The notes under the pieces: generated by a model
What the model was told of the DNA's origin: nothing
What the model saw: the letters and a program-made list of their open reading frames with translations, nothing else
Database searches by the model: none
Assembly (NCBI RefSeq): GCF_033343995.1
Contig: NZ_CP137573.1
Coordinates: 4,063,001-4,127,000 of the forward strand
From: Streptomyces sp. HUAS YS2
GTDB lineage: Bacteria > Actinomycetota > Actinomycetes > Streptomycetales > Streptomycetaceae
Length of the DNA stretch: 64,000 bases
Direction: 5' to 3'
Part shown: positions 1 through 7,545 of the stretch, piece by piece
Layout: every line of letters starts with the position of its first letter
Numbering within the stretch: the stretch's first letter is position 1
Made by a program: the position numbers and the translations under genes

Positions 1-168
1 CGATCGGGGCCGGCGGCGGGAGGTCAAGGCCGTGCGCTCGGATCGCCGTTCCGCGGGGTGCCCGGCGGTCGTGCTGGTCTTCAAGTCGGGATCCGCTCGT
101 CGGGTGAATGCCACAGACGTGGTGAGTGTGGAGCGCGGGGAGCGCGGCTCCGGCCGGAAGGGGCGTCG

Positions 169-408
169 ATGACGACGCGGGCGGTATGGCGATACGCGGA
201 GTGGACGTTGAGCCCGGACACCTCCAGGGGGAGCGGGCCGGTCTATGAGGCGGAGTGCACGACGTGCTGGGAGGCGTCCGACGCTTCGGAGTCGACGGAG
301 GGCCCGGAGATCTGGAGTCTCAAGCACGCGGGGCGGACCGGGCACACCGGCTTCCGGAACCTGATCACCAGCTTCTCGCAGGCCTCCTTGGTGGAGGGCC
401 AGAGCTGA
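169..408 (+). CDS. small conserved hypothetical protein (DUF7848-like)
   Basis: A 79-residue protein starting MTTRAVWRYAEWTLSPD. It has a pair of Cys (ECTTC) near residue 31 and a Trp-rich middle ending in a HAGRTGHTGFR stretch. I recognise the pattern 'CxxC, then W..xHxxxTxHxxFR' from short Streptomyces proteins of the DUF7848 type, whose function is unknown. The ATG at 169 is preferred over an earlier in-frame ATG at 58 because a GGAAGGGG ribosome site sits just upstream and the extra N-terminus would be Arg/Gly-rich and unlike a real protein. Paired hairpins follow at 454-547. Function not assigned. Confidence 0.6.
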   Translation: MTTRAVWRYAEWTLSPDTSRGSGPVYEAECTTCWEASDASESTEGPEIWSLKHAGRTGHTGFRNLITSFSQASLVEGQS

Positions 409-453
409 TCTCCGTCACGTAGAGCCGGACCGAGACGACAACCGAAAACGAGA

Positions 454-494
454 CCGGACCACCCCCGCGCCTGGCAGCTACCGGGGTGGTCCGG
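454..494 (+). terminator. strong hairpin after the DUF7848-like gene
   Basis: A perfect 12-bp inverted repeat, CCGGACCACCCC (454-465) with GGGGTGGTCCGG (483-494), around an 18-nt loop. There is no T run, as is usual for Streptomyces terminators. It lies 45 bp after the stop of the upstream gene. Confidence 0.6.
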
Positions 495-500
495 AAGGGG

Positions 501-547
501 ACGCAGCGGTCCCCGGTGCCGATGGTACCGGGGCCGCTGTGCTGCGT
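501..547. repeat. second hairpin, back to back with the first
   Basis: An imperfect inverted repeat: ACGCAGCGG-CCCCGGT on the left and ACCGGGG-CCGCTG...GCTGCGT on the right, with a single-base bulge. It follows the 454-494 hairpin after only 6 bp. It could be a tandem terminator or a structured leader for the gene at 601. Confidence 0.45.
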
Positions 548-600
548 TTCTGCCCTGGACCAAAAGGAGTTGATGATCCGTCATTTCGATCGGGGCAGGG

Positions 601-906
601 GTGAGCGAGTTGACTGGCGCGGGTGAGGAGTGGCCGAGTGAGGGTCTCGATGTTTTGGGCGCCGGCTCCGGTCTTTGGGTGTCCGGCGTCGACTACGTGG
701 CGGGCTGGCGCGACGCGCGGGAGGCCGCGGATCGGTTGAACCGAGCGCTGCTCGGTGTCGGGTTAGAGCTGTCGGAGGTGCGGGCCGTCGCGTCAACGGA
801 TGAGAACGGACGGGGCGTCGTGCGCGTCGCGGGCCGGACGAACGCCGTAGGTCTGATCGCCGGGCTCTTGGAGTCGGTCTCGGATGGCGAAGGCGGCGCG
901 TCGTGA
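601..906 (+). CDS. hypothetical element protein with a TTA codon
   Basis: A 101-residue protein (GTG start, GGGGCAGGGGTG ribosome site). It has a predicted amphipathic helix (DAREAADRLNRALLGVGLELSEVRAVASTDENGRGVVRV) followed by a short beta-rich end. Similar small proteins are common next to transfer genes in Streptomyces integrative elements, but I know of no function for them. Leu at 763-765 is encoded by TTA, the rare codon read by the bldA tRNA, so translation may be tied to development. The 3' end borders the non-coding stretch holding the large inverted repeat. Confidence 0.5.
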   Translation: MSELTGAGEEWPSEGLDVLGAGSGLWVSGVDYVAGWRDAREAADRLNRALLGVGLELSEVRAVASTDENGRGVVRVAGRTNAVGLIAGLLESVSDGEGGAS

Positions 907-1313
907 GGCGGCCTTTCCCCGTTGAGCGTCGCACGTGGGCACGTCACCGGCTGGAGAGACTTTGGGCTGGAGCTGCCATGGGGCGAGTGAACAGGGGGCC
1001 TTACGCTGGCCCGGCGAATCGGGCAGGCACCTGCCCTGCCCGCTGTTGTGCCCGATGGGCCCCCTGTTCTTCGAGGCTCGCCCCATGGTGGCTGCCTAAA
1101 GTCTCGGAAGCTGGCGACCCCCGGCTCCGTGGGCTCCTGCCCGCGTGGTGCGGTCGACGTCTTCCGGTCTCGGGTGTGCTGCGTCTGGGGGCGTCCGGCG
1201 ACCGGCCGGGACCGGCGGCCACGCCGCATGCCCGGCCGGGGCGGCCGGGCGGCCCGGCGCGCCGTAGGCGCGCCCTTGAGGAAGTGGAGAAAGTTTCGAC
1301 AGATCTACGGCCG
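907..1313. other. 407-bp non-coding stretch with nested inverted repeats
   Basis: No convincing gene on either strand. The first half holds the large nested inverted repeat described at 961-1100. The second half (1150-1290) is very GC-rich with CCGGCCGGG-type runs. It lies between the hypothetical gene and the 3' end of the repressor gene, a plausible place for a cis-acting transfer (clt) or single-strand origin locus. Confidence 0.55.
961..1100. repeat. 140-bp nested inverted repeat (possible clt/sso locus)
   Basis: The outer arms pair in two perfect 12-bp blocks: CCATGGGGCGAG (976-987) with CTCGCCCCATGG (1077-1088), and GAACAGGGGGCC (989-1000) with GGCCCCCTGTTC (1058-1069). TTTGGGC (961-967) pairs with GCCTAAA (1094-1100) with one mismatch. 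The centre folds again: ATCGGGCA (1018-1025) with TGCCCGAT (1049-1056), and CGGGCAGG (1020-1027) with CCTGCCCG (1035-1042). A structure this long is not a simple terminator. The second element has a comparable palindrome at 59114-59264. Confidence 0.75.
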
Positions 1314-2087
1314 TCAGGGGCGCGCGTTCTCGACGGGCTCGGCCTCGATCCGGTAGGTGAGTTCGGCGCGGTCCGCACCGACGCGGAGCTCTTCGAGCAT
1401 GAGGGCCTGGTCGTCGGTGCCACAGGTGATCCGGGACTGGTGCAGGACCGGGGTTGCATCGGGCAGTCGCAGCGCGGTCCGTTCGTCGGGGAGCGGCATG
1501 CGGGCCCGGACACCCTCCGACCACCACAGTTCGTGCCCGGCCTTCGTCAGCATCTCGTACGCGGTGGCAGGGTCGGTGCCCGGCGCTTCGGCGAGGGCGG
1601 GTACGGCCTCGGCCGTGGCGAACGGGATCAGTGTGCGGTGCATCGCCCGCGTCCCGGTGGCGGGGTCGATGAGCAGCCGGTCGCAGCCGAAGAGTGCTTC
1701 GCCGGCGCGGAGTTCCAGGAGATGCGCCGTGGCCTCGGTGGCGTTGGTGCGGTAGGTGCTCGGCTCCTCGGCCTGCTGCCACTTGGCCACGCCGTAGAGC
1801 ACGAACTGTCCGCCCGGCGTATGGCCGACGTAGCTCGTGAGGTCGACCACGGGCGCGCTGGCGGCGCGGACGAAGCTGCCCTTCCCGTGGTGCACATCGA
1901 TCAGTCCTTCCGCGCGCAGTGCGGAGACCGCGTTGCGGACGGTCGGGCGCGAGACCTTGTAGCGCTCCATGAGCTGGGACTCCGAAGGGAGCGGGGTGCC
2001 GGGCTCGTACTCGCCCGAGAGGATCGCCTCCCGGATCGCGGCGGCAACCTGCTGGTACAGCGCTCCGGGGCGCTGGATCTCCGTCAT
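1314..2087 (-). CDS. GntR/HutC-family transcriptional repressor (KorSA-like)
   Basis: 257 residues. The N-terminal GntR winged helix (about 5-75) contains GTPLPSESQLMERYKVSRPTVRNAV, and a UTRA-type effector-binding domain follows (about 90-245). In pSAM2-type elements the equivalent repressor (KorSA) silences transfer and replication genes, and I infer the same role here because the gene diverges from the transfer operon. The ATG at 2087 has a GAAGGTG ribosome site; longer in-frame starts would extend over operator-like repeats. The intergenic region to the SCO3933-family gene carries two copies of a 16-bp sequence that is the likely operator. The effector is unknown. Confidence 0.85.
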   Translation of the reverse strand: MTEIQRPGALYQQVAAAIREAILSGEYEPGTPLPSESQLMERYKVSRPTVRNAVSALRAEGLIDVHHGKGSFVRAASAPVVDLTSYVGHTPGGQFVLYGVAKWQQAEEPSTYRTNATEATAHLLELRAGEALFGCDRLLIDPATGTRAMHRTLIPFATAEAVPALAEAPGTDPATAYEMLTKAGHELWWSEGVRARMPLPDERTALRLPDATPVLHQSRITCGTDDQALMLEELRVGADRAELTYRIEAEPVENARP

Positions 2088-2135
2088 CTCGGCACCTTCG
2101 GGTCGAAGTCGTAGGTACGTCGCACGCGCGACATC

Positions 2136-2203
2136 ACTCGTCAGCATAAGTAGTTGACCCCTCGCCGTACAGGACCCCACACTCGTAACTCGTAAGGATA
2201 AGT
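2136..2203. promoter_or_regulatory. repeated operator-like sites between repressor and transfer operon
   Basis: Two direct copies of ACTCGTMAGSATAAGT lie at 2136-2151 and 2188-2203, differing at two positions and spaced exactly 52 bp start to start, about five helical turns. A partial third ACTCGTA occurs at 2181-2187. On the minus strand the first copy sits just upstream of the repressor gene, and the second lies 50 bp before the transfer operon start. This arrangement fits a single repressor controlling both directions. Confidence 0.65.
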
Positions 2204-2252
2204 GACGTCAGAAGAAGTCTGGCGTCGTGACTGGCCAGGGAGGCCGACAGAA

Positions 2253-2600
2253 ATGCAGTCCATTCCCGTGGACACGGCGCGACTGGGCGTACTGCGGTGC
2301 GCCATCGCGCCTGAAGCGAAGATCAGCAACTCCGAGACGCAGGAGGTGAAGAAGGACCGGGACGGCAACACGATCTACACCGTGGCCGTGACGGTGCGGC
2401 AGGACCGCCGGCGTATCTCCGTGATCGAGATCGCCGTGGCCGGTGAGCCGAGGGGCGTGGAGGAAGGCCAGATCGTCAAGGTCACCGGCCTGGTGGCGTT
2501 CGCCTGGTCGATGGGCGACCGGCACGGAATCAGCTTCCGGGCCGACGCGATCACGCCGGTGTCCGGCGCCCCGGCTCAGGTCAAGGGCGGCGGTGCGTGA
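2253..2600 (+). CDS. SCO3933-family regulatory protein, first gene of transfer operon
   Basis: 115 residues, MQSIPVDTARLGVLRC..., a small beta-rich protein with the typical family endings (GEPRGVEEGQIVKV...MGDRHGISFRADAITP). The family is found at the head of Streptomyces AICE transfer/replication operons; its biochemical role is unproven. The ATG at 2253 has a clear CAGGGAGG ribosome site, better than the upstream in-frame start at 2202. Its stop overlaps the next start (TGATG), so the two genes are probably translationally coupled. A distant homologue occupies the same place in the second element (61368-61697). Confidence 0.8.
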   Translation: MQSIPVDTARLGVLRCAIAPEAKISNSETQEVKKDRDGNTIYTVAVTVRQDRRRISVIEIAVAGEPRGVEEGQIVKVTGLVAFAWSMGDRHGISFRADAITPVSGAPAQVKGGGA

Positions 2601-3901
2601 TGGGCGCGATCCTGCTCGCGTTATCGCTCGCCGTGCTCGCCTGGGTGTTCGTCGTCGCCGACCTGCTGCGGCGGCAGCGTCCGGCCTGGCACTGGTACGT
2701 CACCGGCTACCCGGTCACCGCGTGCCGGGTGCTGCTCACCTGGCGCAGGGTCGCGATGCTCAACGACCTTGCGGTGTCCCGTCGTCCGCCGCGCGGGCTG
2801 CTCGGGGACGTGTTGGTGAAGGGTGACCCGCTGAGGCCGGTGGCTCCGCGGATCACCTTCCCGCTCGCCACCCGCATCGGCCTCACCGTGGTCGTACGGC
2901 TGCATGCGGGCCAGACGCCGGCGACGTACATGAAGGCGGCCGACGCGCTCGTGCACGCGTGGAAGGTCCACGCCGTGCGCGTCACCTCGCCGGAACGCGG
3001 CCTCGTGCTCCTGACCGCGACGGCCACTGATCCGCTGGAACGCCCCGGCTTGGCAACAGCTCCCGCCGCGCTGTTGTCCGCGCTCATCGGCGCATTGGAG
3101 AGCGGTGGGGCATGGGTGATGGATCTCCGGCTGGTGCCGCACTGGCTCATCGCGGGGGCCACCCGCTCGGGCAAGTCCACCTTGCTCGCCCGGCTGATCA
3201 CCCAACTCGCGCCGCAGCCGGTCGCCCTGGTCGGCATCGACTGCAAGGGCGGGATGGAACTCGGCCTGTTCGCCGACCGGCTGAGCGCCCTCACGACATG
3301 TAGGCGTGAGGCAGTCGCCGTGCTCACCGCGCTCGTGGCCGACATGCAGAACCGCATGCGCGCTTGCCGGGCCGCGGGGGTGCGCTCCATCTGGGAACTG
3401 CCCGACAAGCTGCGGCCCGTGCCGGTCGTCGTGATCGTCGACGAACTGGCGGAGCTGTATCTCTCCGACGGCCGACGCGAGAGCAAGGCGGAGGCAGATC
3501 AGTGCTCCACACTCCTCCTCCGCCTGGCCCAGCTCGGTGCGGCACTCGGCCTGCACCTGGTCGTCGCGGGCCAGCGCGTCGGCTCGGACCTCGGCCCCGG
3601 CGTCACCGCGCTCCGGGCCCAACTCGGCGGCCGGATCTGCCACCGGGTCAACGACCCCGGTACGGCGGAGATGACCCTCGGTGACCTCAACAAGGACGCC
3701 GTTGCGGTCGCCCAGTCGATCACTTCCGAGGAACAGGGCGTGGCCGTCTGCACTGGCCCGGACGGCGGTTGGAGCCGTGCCCGATCGCACCTGACGACGA
3801 CCGAGGAAGCCATGGCCACGGCCCGGAAGTACTCCGCCATGACTCCGGAACTGCCCGCCATAGACCGCGCACTTGTGGCGCTGGAAGGAGACGGCAAGTG
3901 A
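2600..3901 (+). CDS. FtsK/SpoIIIE-type DNA translocase, TraB/TraSA-like
   Basis: 433 residues. One N-terminal membrane segment (about 2-24), then an FtsK-type motor domain with Walker A GATRSGKST (about 186-194) and Walker B VVVIVDELAEL (about 277-287), and a conserved AGQRVGS stretch. In Streptomyces elements such proteins alone move double-stranded DNA between mycelial cells, recognising clt repeats. The protein is shorter than classical TraB of plasmids (about 700-800 residues) but close to the AICE form. Leu at 2621-2623 uses TTA. The start is ATG at 2600, inside the upstream stop; a GTG at 2597 is an alternative. The stop overlaps the next gene by 4 bp. Confidence 0.88.
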   Translation: MGAILLALSLAVLAWVFVVADLLRRQRPAWHWYVTGYPVTACRVLLTWRRVAMLNDLAVSRRPPRGLLGDVLVKGDPLRPVAPRITFPLATRIGLTVVVRLHAGQTPATYMKAADALVHAWKVHAVRVTSPERGLVLLTATATDPLERPGLATAPAALLSALIGALESGGAWVMDLRLVPHWLIAGATRSGKSTLLARLITQLAPQPVALVGIDCKGGMELGLFADRLSALTTCRREAVAVLTALVADMQNRMRACRAAGVRSIWELPDKLRPVPVVVIVDELAELYLSDGRRESKAEADQCSTLLLRLAQLGAALGLHLVVAGQRVGSDLGPGVTALRAQLGGRICHRVNDPGTAEMTLGDLNKDAVAVAQSITSEEQGVAVCTGPDGGWSRARSHLTTTEEAMATARKYSAMTPELPAIDRALVALEGDGK

Positions 3902-4095
3902 TCAACGAAGGTGTGGCGTTCACGTTCTCAGTGATCTTCGGGATCATCACCGTCCTCCTCGTCCGCTCCCGCGACGTCCGCGCCTGGGAAGCGGTCTGCG
4001 TCGGCCTCTTCGGGGTCTACCTCGGCCAGACGCCCGTGGTCTTCACCGTCCACGGATTACTGACCTGGGTCATCAGCGGCTTCTCCCACACCTGA
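3898..4095 (+). CDS. small two-helix membrane protein of the transfer operon
   Basis: 65 residues starting at GTG 3898 (GTGA overlap with the translocase stop). Two hydrophobic segments (about 6-22 and 33-55) are separated by a charged RSRDVRAWE loop. Short membrane proteins in this position are common in Streptomyces AICEs and are presumed to help spread or septal transfer; that is context only. A TTA Leu codon lies at 4057-4059. A GAGGAAGAAGGA stretch downstream serves the next gene. Confidence 0.7.
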   Translation: MINEGVAFTFSVIFGIITVLLVRSRDVRAWEAVCVGLFGVYLGQTPVVFTVHGLLTWVISGFSHT

Positions 4096-4110
4096 GGAAG
4101 AAGGACAGAC

Positions 4111-4224
4111 ATGCCCATGAGCCGCGTGAGGTGCCCCCAGTGCAAGGGCGAAGGAGCCCGAAGGACCTGGACCGGACGCCGGCACCGCTGCCGCGTCTGC
4201 CGAGGCACCGGAACCATCCGCTGA
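4111..4224 (+). CDS. 37-residue zinc-ribbon protein (CxxCxGxG type)
   Basis: MPMSRVRCPQCKGEG... with two CxxCxGxG knuckles (CPQCKGEG and CRVCRGTG), like a single zinc centre of the DnaJ cysteine-rich region. It has a strong GGAAGAAGGA ribosome site and lies between the small membrane protein and the replication initiator. A homologous 58-residue protein lies at 63049-63225 in the second element, which supports it being real despite its size. Function unknown; nucleic-acid or protein binding is a guess. Confidence 0.7.
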   Translation: MPMSRVRCPQCKGEGARRTWTGRRHRCRVCRGTGTIR

Positions 4225-4271
4225 CCTGAGACCGGCACGACCGACCACCACCCGAGCAAGGAGCCCGACCC

Positions 4272-5758
4272 ATGACCGACAACGCGCCACCAACCATCCT
4301 CCGTGCCGCCTCGGCGGCCCACCCCGGAAGGTCACCACCATCACACCCGAGTTCACCTCGGCTGACAGGCGCGCCGCCCTCGACCGCGCGGCGCGCCTGC
4401 GTCAGCTCTCCGAAGCAGACCGCGACGCCATACGACTCGCCCAAGACCCCAACTTCGCCCGATGGCTGGAGCAGATCACCGCCACCGGAGGATGCGCCCA
4501 CCCGGTCCACCTCTCCGGCTCGACGACCACGCGAGACGCGATCACCGGCGAGATCCTGCACCACTACGACACCCGTGATGAGCCCGCCGAACGCCTCTCC
4601 GTCCGCTGCCGCAACAGACGCGCGACCGTCTGCGCACCCTGCTCCCGCCTCCACGCCGGAGACACCTTCCACCTCGTCCGCGCCGGCCTCCTCGGCGGCA
4701 AGACCGTCCCCGCGACGGTCCGCGAACGACCGCGTCTCTTCGTCACGCTCACCGCCCCGTCCTTCGGCTTCGTACACCGAGCTGGGGACCGCTGTCGCCC
4801 CCGCCGCGACGGCGGCGCATGCGCACACGGTCGTCCCCTCGGCTGCGGCGCCGTCCATGCACCCGCCGACTGCCTCGTCGGCCAACCGCTGTGTGCCGAC
4901 TGTTACGACTACCCGGCGCATGCCCTCTGGCACGCGCACGCGGGCAAACTCTGGGACCGCTTCGTCATCGGAGTCCGCCGTCACCTCGCCTCGGCGGCCG
5001 GCCTGCCGCAGTCCGGCTTCCGGGATCACGCGCGACTGTCCTTCGCCCGGGTCGCTGAGTACCAGAAGCGCGCCGCCGTCCACGTGCACGCGGTCGTACG
5101 CCTCGACGGCCCGACCGGACCAGACGACGAACCCCCGGCATGGGGCACCGCGGATCGGATGGCCGACGCGGTACGAGCGTCCGCGCAGCGGGTCGTGGTC
5201 CGCACTCCCTTCAGTCCCGCCGTCGGAGAGCTCGCCCTGCACTGGGGCACTCAGGTCGACGCCCATCCCCTGTGCTCCGGTGGTGGCGGCCCCGATGACC
5301 AAGCGGTCGCTGCGTACGTCGCGAAGTACGTCACCAAGGGCGCAAGCGAGACCGGCGCCGGCACCGACCACCGGCTCACCACCCGGGACGACATCGACGC
5401 GGCGCCGCTGACCGACCACGTACGCACGCTCATGCGGACCTGCTGGCGACTCGGCGGACTGCCCGAGTACGCACCACTGCGCCTGCGGGCGTGGGCCCAC
5501 ACCCTCGGCTACCGCGGTCACATCCTGACCAAGTCACGTGCCTACTCGACGACGTACGCGACCCTACGCGCCGACCGGGCAGAGCATGTGGGGCACGACC
5601 ACGTGCCTGGCACGGTCGCAGAGGCGGGCTGGCGGTATGTCGGCTCGGGTCACACTCCGGGGGCGGCCCTCATTGCTTCGGGGATTGCCGAGGACCTGGC
5701 TCGGAATCGAGAGCTCGCCCGTGAAGAGTTCCGAGGTGCGGGCGGTGATGCCGTCTGA
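4272..5758 (+). pseudogene. RepSA-family replication initiator, frameshifted near its start
   Basis: A good start (AAGGAG, then ATG at 4272) reads MTDNAPPTILRAASAAHP in one frame, but the rest of the protein lies in the -1 frame from about 4322 to the stop at 5756-5758. That second frame has no ATG or GTG before 5084, so it cannot be an independent gene. Restoring one C in the CCCC run at 4322-4325 joins the parts into about 495 residues, the family size. The body shows Cys pairs (CAPC, CADC), an HUH-type VHVHAVVRLDG motif and the YVAKYVTKG helix typical of rolling-circle RepSA initiators. This could be a true inactivating mutation, a sequencing error or slippage; I cannot tell which. Confidence 0.8.
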
Positions 5759-5784
5759 GCAGCGCCAGCACGAAACCCGCCCGC

Positions 5785-5925
5785 GTGGAGCGCGAGGAAG
5801 AGGCAGTCCGTGTATGGATCGAGCGGCAGTTGCGCGAGTCTCCCCCGCTCTCCTCTGATCAACTGCGGAGCCTGGGGGAGATCCTCGGTCTCCGGCTCAC
5901 TCGGAAGTCCGCCATACGGGCTTGA
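5785..5925 (+). CDS. possible small protein between rep and the recombinase
   Basis: A 46-residue reading frame from GTG 5785, rich in Glu/Arg at first (VEREEEAVRVWIERQLRESPPLSSDQLRSL) and ending GLRLTRKSAIRA. It looks like a short helical protein, not random GC-rich sequence, and occupies the position where excisionase or accessory genes often lie. There is no clear ribosome site and the last 29 bp overlap the convergent recombinase gene. It might instead start upstream within the rep gene. Low confidence. Confidence 0.3.
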   Translation: MEREEEAVRVWIERQLRESPPLSSDQLRSLGEILGLRLTRKSAIRA

Positions 5926-7462
5926 GTAGATCCGGATCGAAGGTCTTGTTTCCCTTGCCGCCGGGCACGGCGACGATCGCACTCAGCACCTTCTTGATCG
6001 CCTCACGCTTCTGCGTAAGCGTCTTCGACTTCCATGACTTCGCGATGTCCTCTTGGGCTGCTTCCGCTTCCGCCTTCAGTGCTTCGTGCTTGGCCTGGTC
6101 GATACGCAGATCCTTGATCCGCCGCTCCAGCACGGGAAGGTTGCGGAAGAACGCCTCATCGTCGATGTCCGTGTCCTCATCATCGTGCCAACGACGCTCC
6201 AGCTCGTTGCGGCTTCTGATCGCTCGATCCAGCGGTTCGGCCTTGTCCCAGTCCGGTACGTCCTGAGCCCTGCTCGCGGCCTCCTTCTCCAGCTTCGCGA
6301 TCACTAGCTTCTCGATGATGTCGTCCGTCTTGTCGCCACGCTTGTACGTCTTGTTGCAGCCACCGTCCACGGTCTTCTTGCACATGTAGGCGTGCTGGTA
6401 CTTGAGCCAGTCGTTCGCCTTGATCCCGATCATCTTGTTGTTGCAGGGTGTGCCGTCCTCCAGCACGTTGCCGCACCGAAGGATCCCGGTGAGCAGGTAC
6501 TTGTGGACCAACCCGCCGCGCGGCACTCCGGTCCCGCGCCCCCGCTCCCTGATCTTGGCGGTGACGGCGAACCACTCCTTGGGCGTGACGATCGACTCCC
6601 ACTCACCCACGATCGGCTGGTCGTCGCCGTCGCGGACGAGTTCGCCCTTGATCTCGCGGTATCCGCAGAGGCGCGCGTTCATGAGCACCTGCTTGACCGT
6701 CGCGTACTGGAAGGGGTTACCGCGACTGGTGATGAACCCTGCCTCCTTCCACTGCCTCGTGATCTCCGAGATCGAGGCTCCAGCGATCACGTCGTGCGCG
6801 GCCGTCCGAATCGCGTCAGCCTCCTTCGGACGGAGGGTGACCTTGTCGTCCTCCCACCCGAAGGGGCGCCATGCGGAAGTTGACTGCCCCCGGATCGCGC
6901 GGCTGCGGTGGCTGTTGCGGCTTCGGCGCTGCTTCTTGCGCGTCTCGCTCAGGGACATGGCGACACCCACGAGTCCCTTGATCTCGAACCCCTCGGCATA
7001 GAGGTCCTGTACGCCGTTGGAGTCGTGGTAGACGCGGTCTTCCTTCGAGGTGAACGCCTTGAGGTATCGCTCCCAGTCGCTGGGCCGGCGGTAGAGACGG
7101 TCATCGTTGACCGCCATCACGCCGTGGATCGGGTAGCCCTCGGGGGTAGCTCCGGCAGTGAGATCCGCGAGCAGCTGCTCGAAGTCGTCACGGACCACGC
7201 TTTCCTTGCTGGCGCTCTTGTCGTTGTCCGTGTAGCGGTAGACGACCAGCCACCCGAGTCGACGGGCATGGTCGGTCATGTCACGGTGCTGGTCCTCGAT
7301 GCCGTGTGCGTCCTTCACTCGGCCGTCGAACGAGATACGTGCGTAGCAGACGACGCACTTCAGATGCGGATTGGCGGCCAGCATGGCCCGGACCTCTTCG
7401 ACCGACGGCAAGGCTTCGGGCACTCCCCGCAACTTGCTGATGGTCTCCTCGCGCTTGCCCAC
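5897..7462 (-). CDS. large serine recombinase (integrase of element 1)
   Basis: 521 residues. The N-terminal resolvase catalytic domain has the nucleophile in VVCYARISFDGR (Ser44), with further conserved Arg in the DDRLYRRPSDWERY region. A recombinase domain (about 190-290, GWEDDKVTLRPKEADAIR...) follows, then a zinc-ribbon beta domain with Cys in LRCG, PCNN, MCKK and GCNK, and a coiled-coil C-terminus. These enzymes join attP and attB with no homology requirement and need a directionality factor for excision. The gene reads away from the thiC junction 65 bp upstream, as expected for an int beside its att site, so I infer that it put the element into thiC. Confidence 0.93.
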   Translation of the reverse strand: MGKREETISKLRGVPEALPSVEEVRAMLAANPHLKCVVCYARISFDGRVKDAHGIEDQHRDMTDHARRLGWLVVYRYTDNDKSASKESVVRDDFEQLLADLTAGATPEGYPIHGVMAVNDDRLYRRPSDWERYLKAFTSKEDRVYHDSNGVQDLYAEGFEIKGLVGVAMSLSETRKKQRRSRNSHRSRAIRGQSTSAWRPFGWEDDKVTLRPKEADAIRTAAHDVIAGASISEITRQWKEAGFITSRGNPFQYATVKQVLMNARLCGYREIKGELVRDGDDQPIVGEWESIVTPKEWFAVTAKIRERGRGTGVPRGGLVHKYLLTGILRCGNVLEDGTPCNNKMIGIKANDWLKYQHAYMCKKTVDGGCNKTYKRGDKTDDIIEKLVIAKLEKEAASRAQDVPDWDKAEPLDRAIRSRNELERRWHDDEDTDIDDEAFFRNLPVLERRIKDLRIDQAKHEALKAEAEAAQEDIAKSWKSKTLTQKREAIKKVLSAIVAVPGGKGNKTFDPDLLKPVWRTSE

Positions 7463-7520
7463 TGTGGCCCCCTCGGTCCGCGGAACGGGCTTGCTGGGAC
7501 GACCGTAGCGTATGGGGGGT

Positions 7521-7545
7521 CTACTAATGTTCTACTCGATGAAGA
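7521..7545. other. probable right attachment junction (attR) in thiC
   Basis: At about 7530 the sequence changes from element DNA to thiC coding sequence, reading F-Y-S-M-K-I-S-Q in frame. Intact ThiC has FCSMKISQ here, so the Cys-to-Tyr codon (7533-7535) probably lies on the attP side of the crossover. The exact core needs the left end of the element, which is outside the window. Confidence 0.55.

Larger units (their letters stand above)
1..7530. mobile_element. AICE-like integrative conjugative element (right part), inserted in thiC
   Basis: The block carries the usual actinomycete integrative conjugative element set: a HutC/GntR repressor, an SCO3933-family protein, an FtsK/TraB DNA translocase, a small membrane protein, a zinc-ribbon protein, a RepSA-type replication initiator and a terminal recombinase reading inward. 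The right boundary is placed near 7530 because the sequence there switches to the 3' end of thiC, in frame. The left boundary and the 5' part of thiC lie before the window. Several genes carry TTA codons, which the core genes inspected here lack. Integration by a large serine recombinase, rather than the tyrosine recombinase and tRNA target common in AICEs, is a variation on the theme. Confidence 0.85.

Noticed and set aside
4272..5411. Long open frame of Ser/Pro/Thr-rich sequence starting at the rep start codon
   Set aside because: Only its first 18 or so codons look real. The rest has no family features, while the -1 frame encodes the conserved RepSA body.
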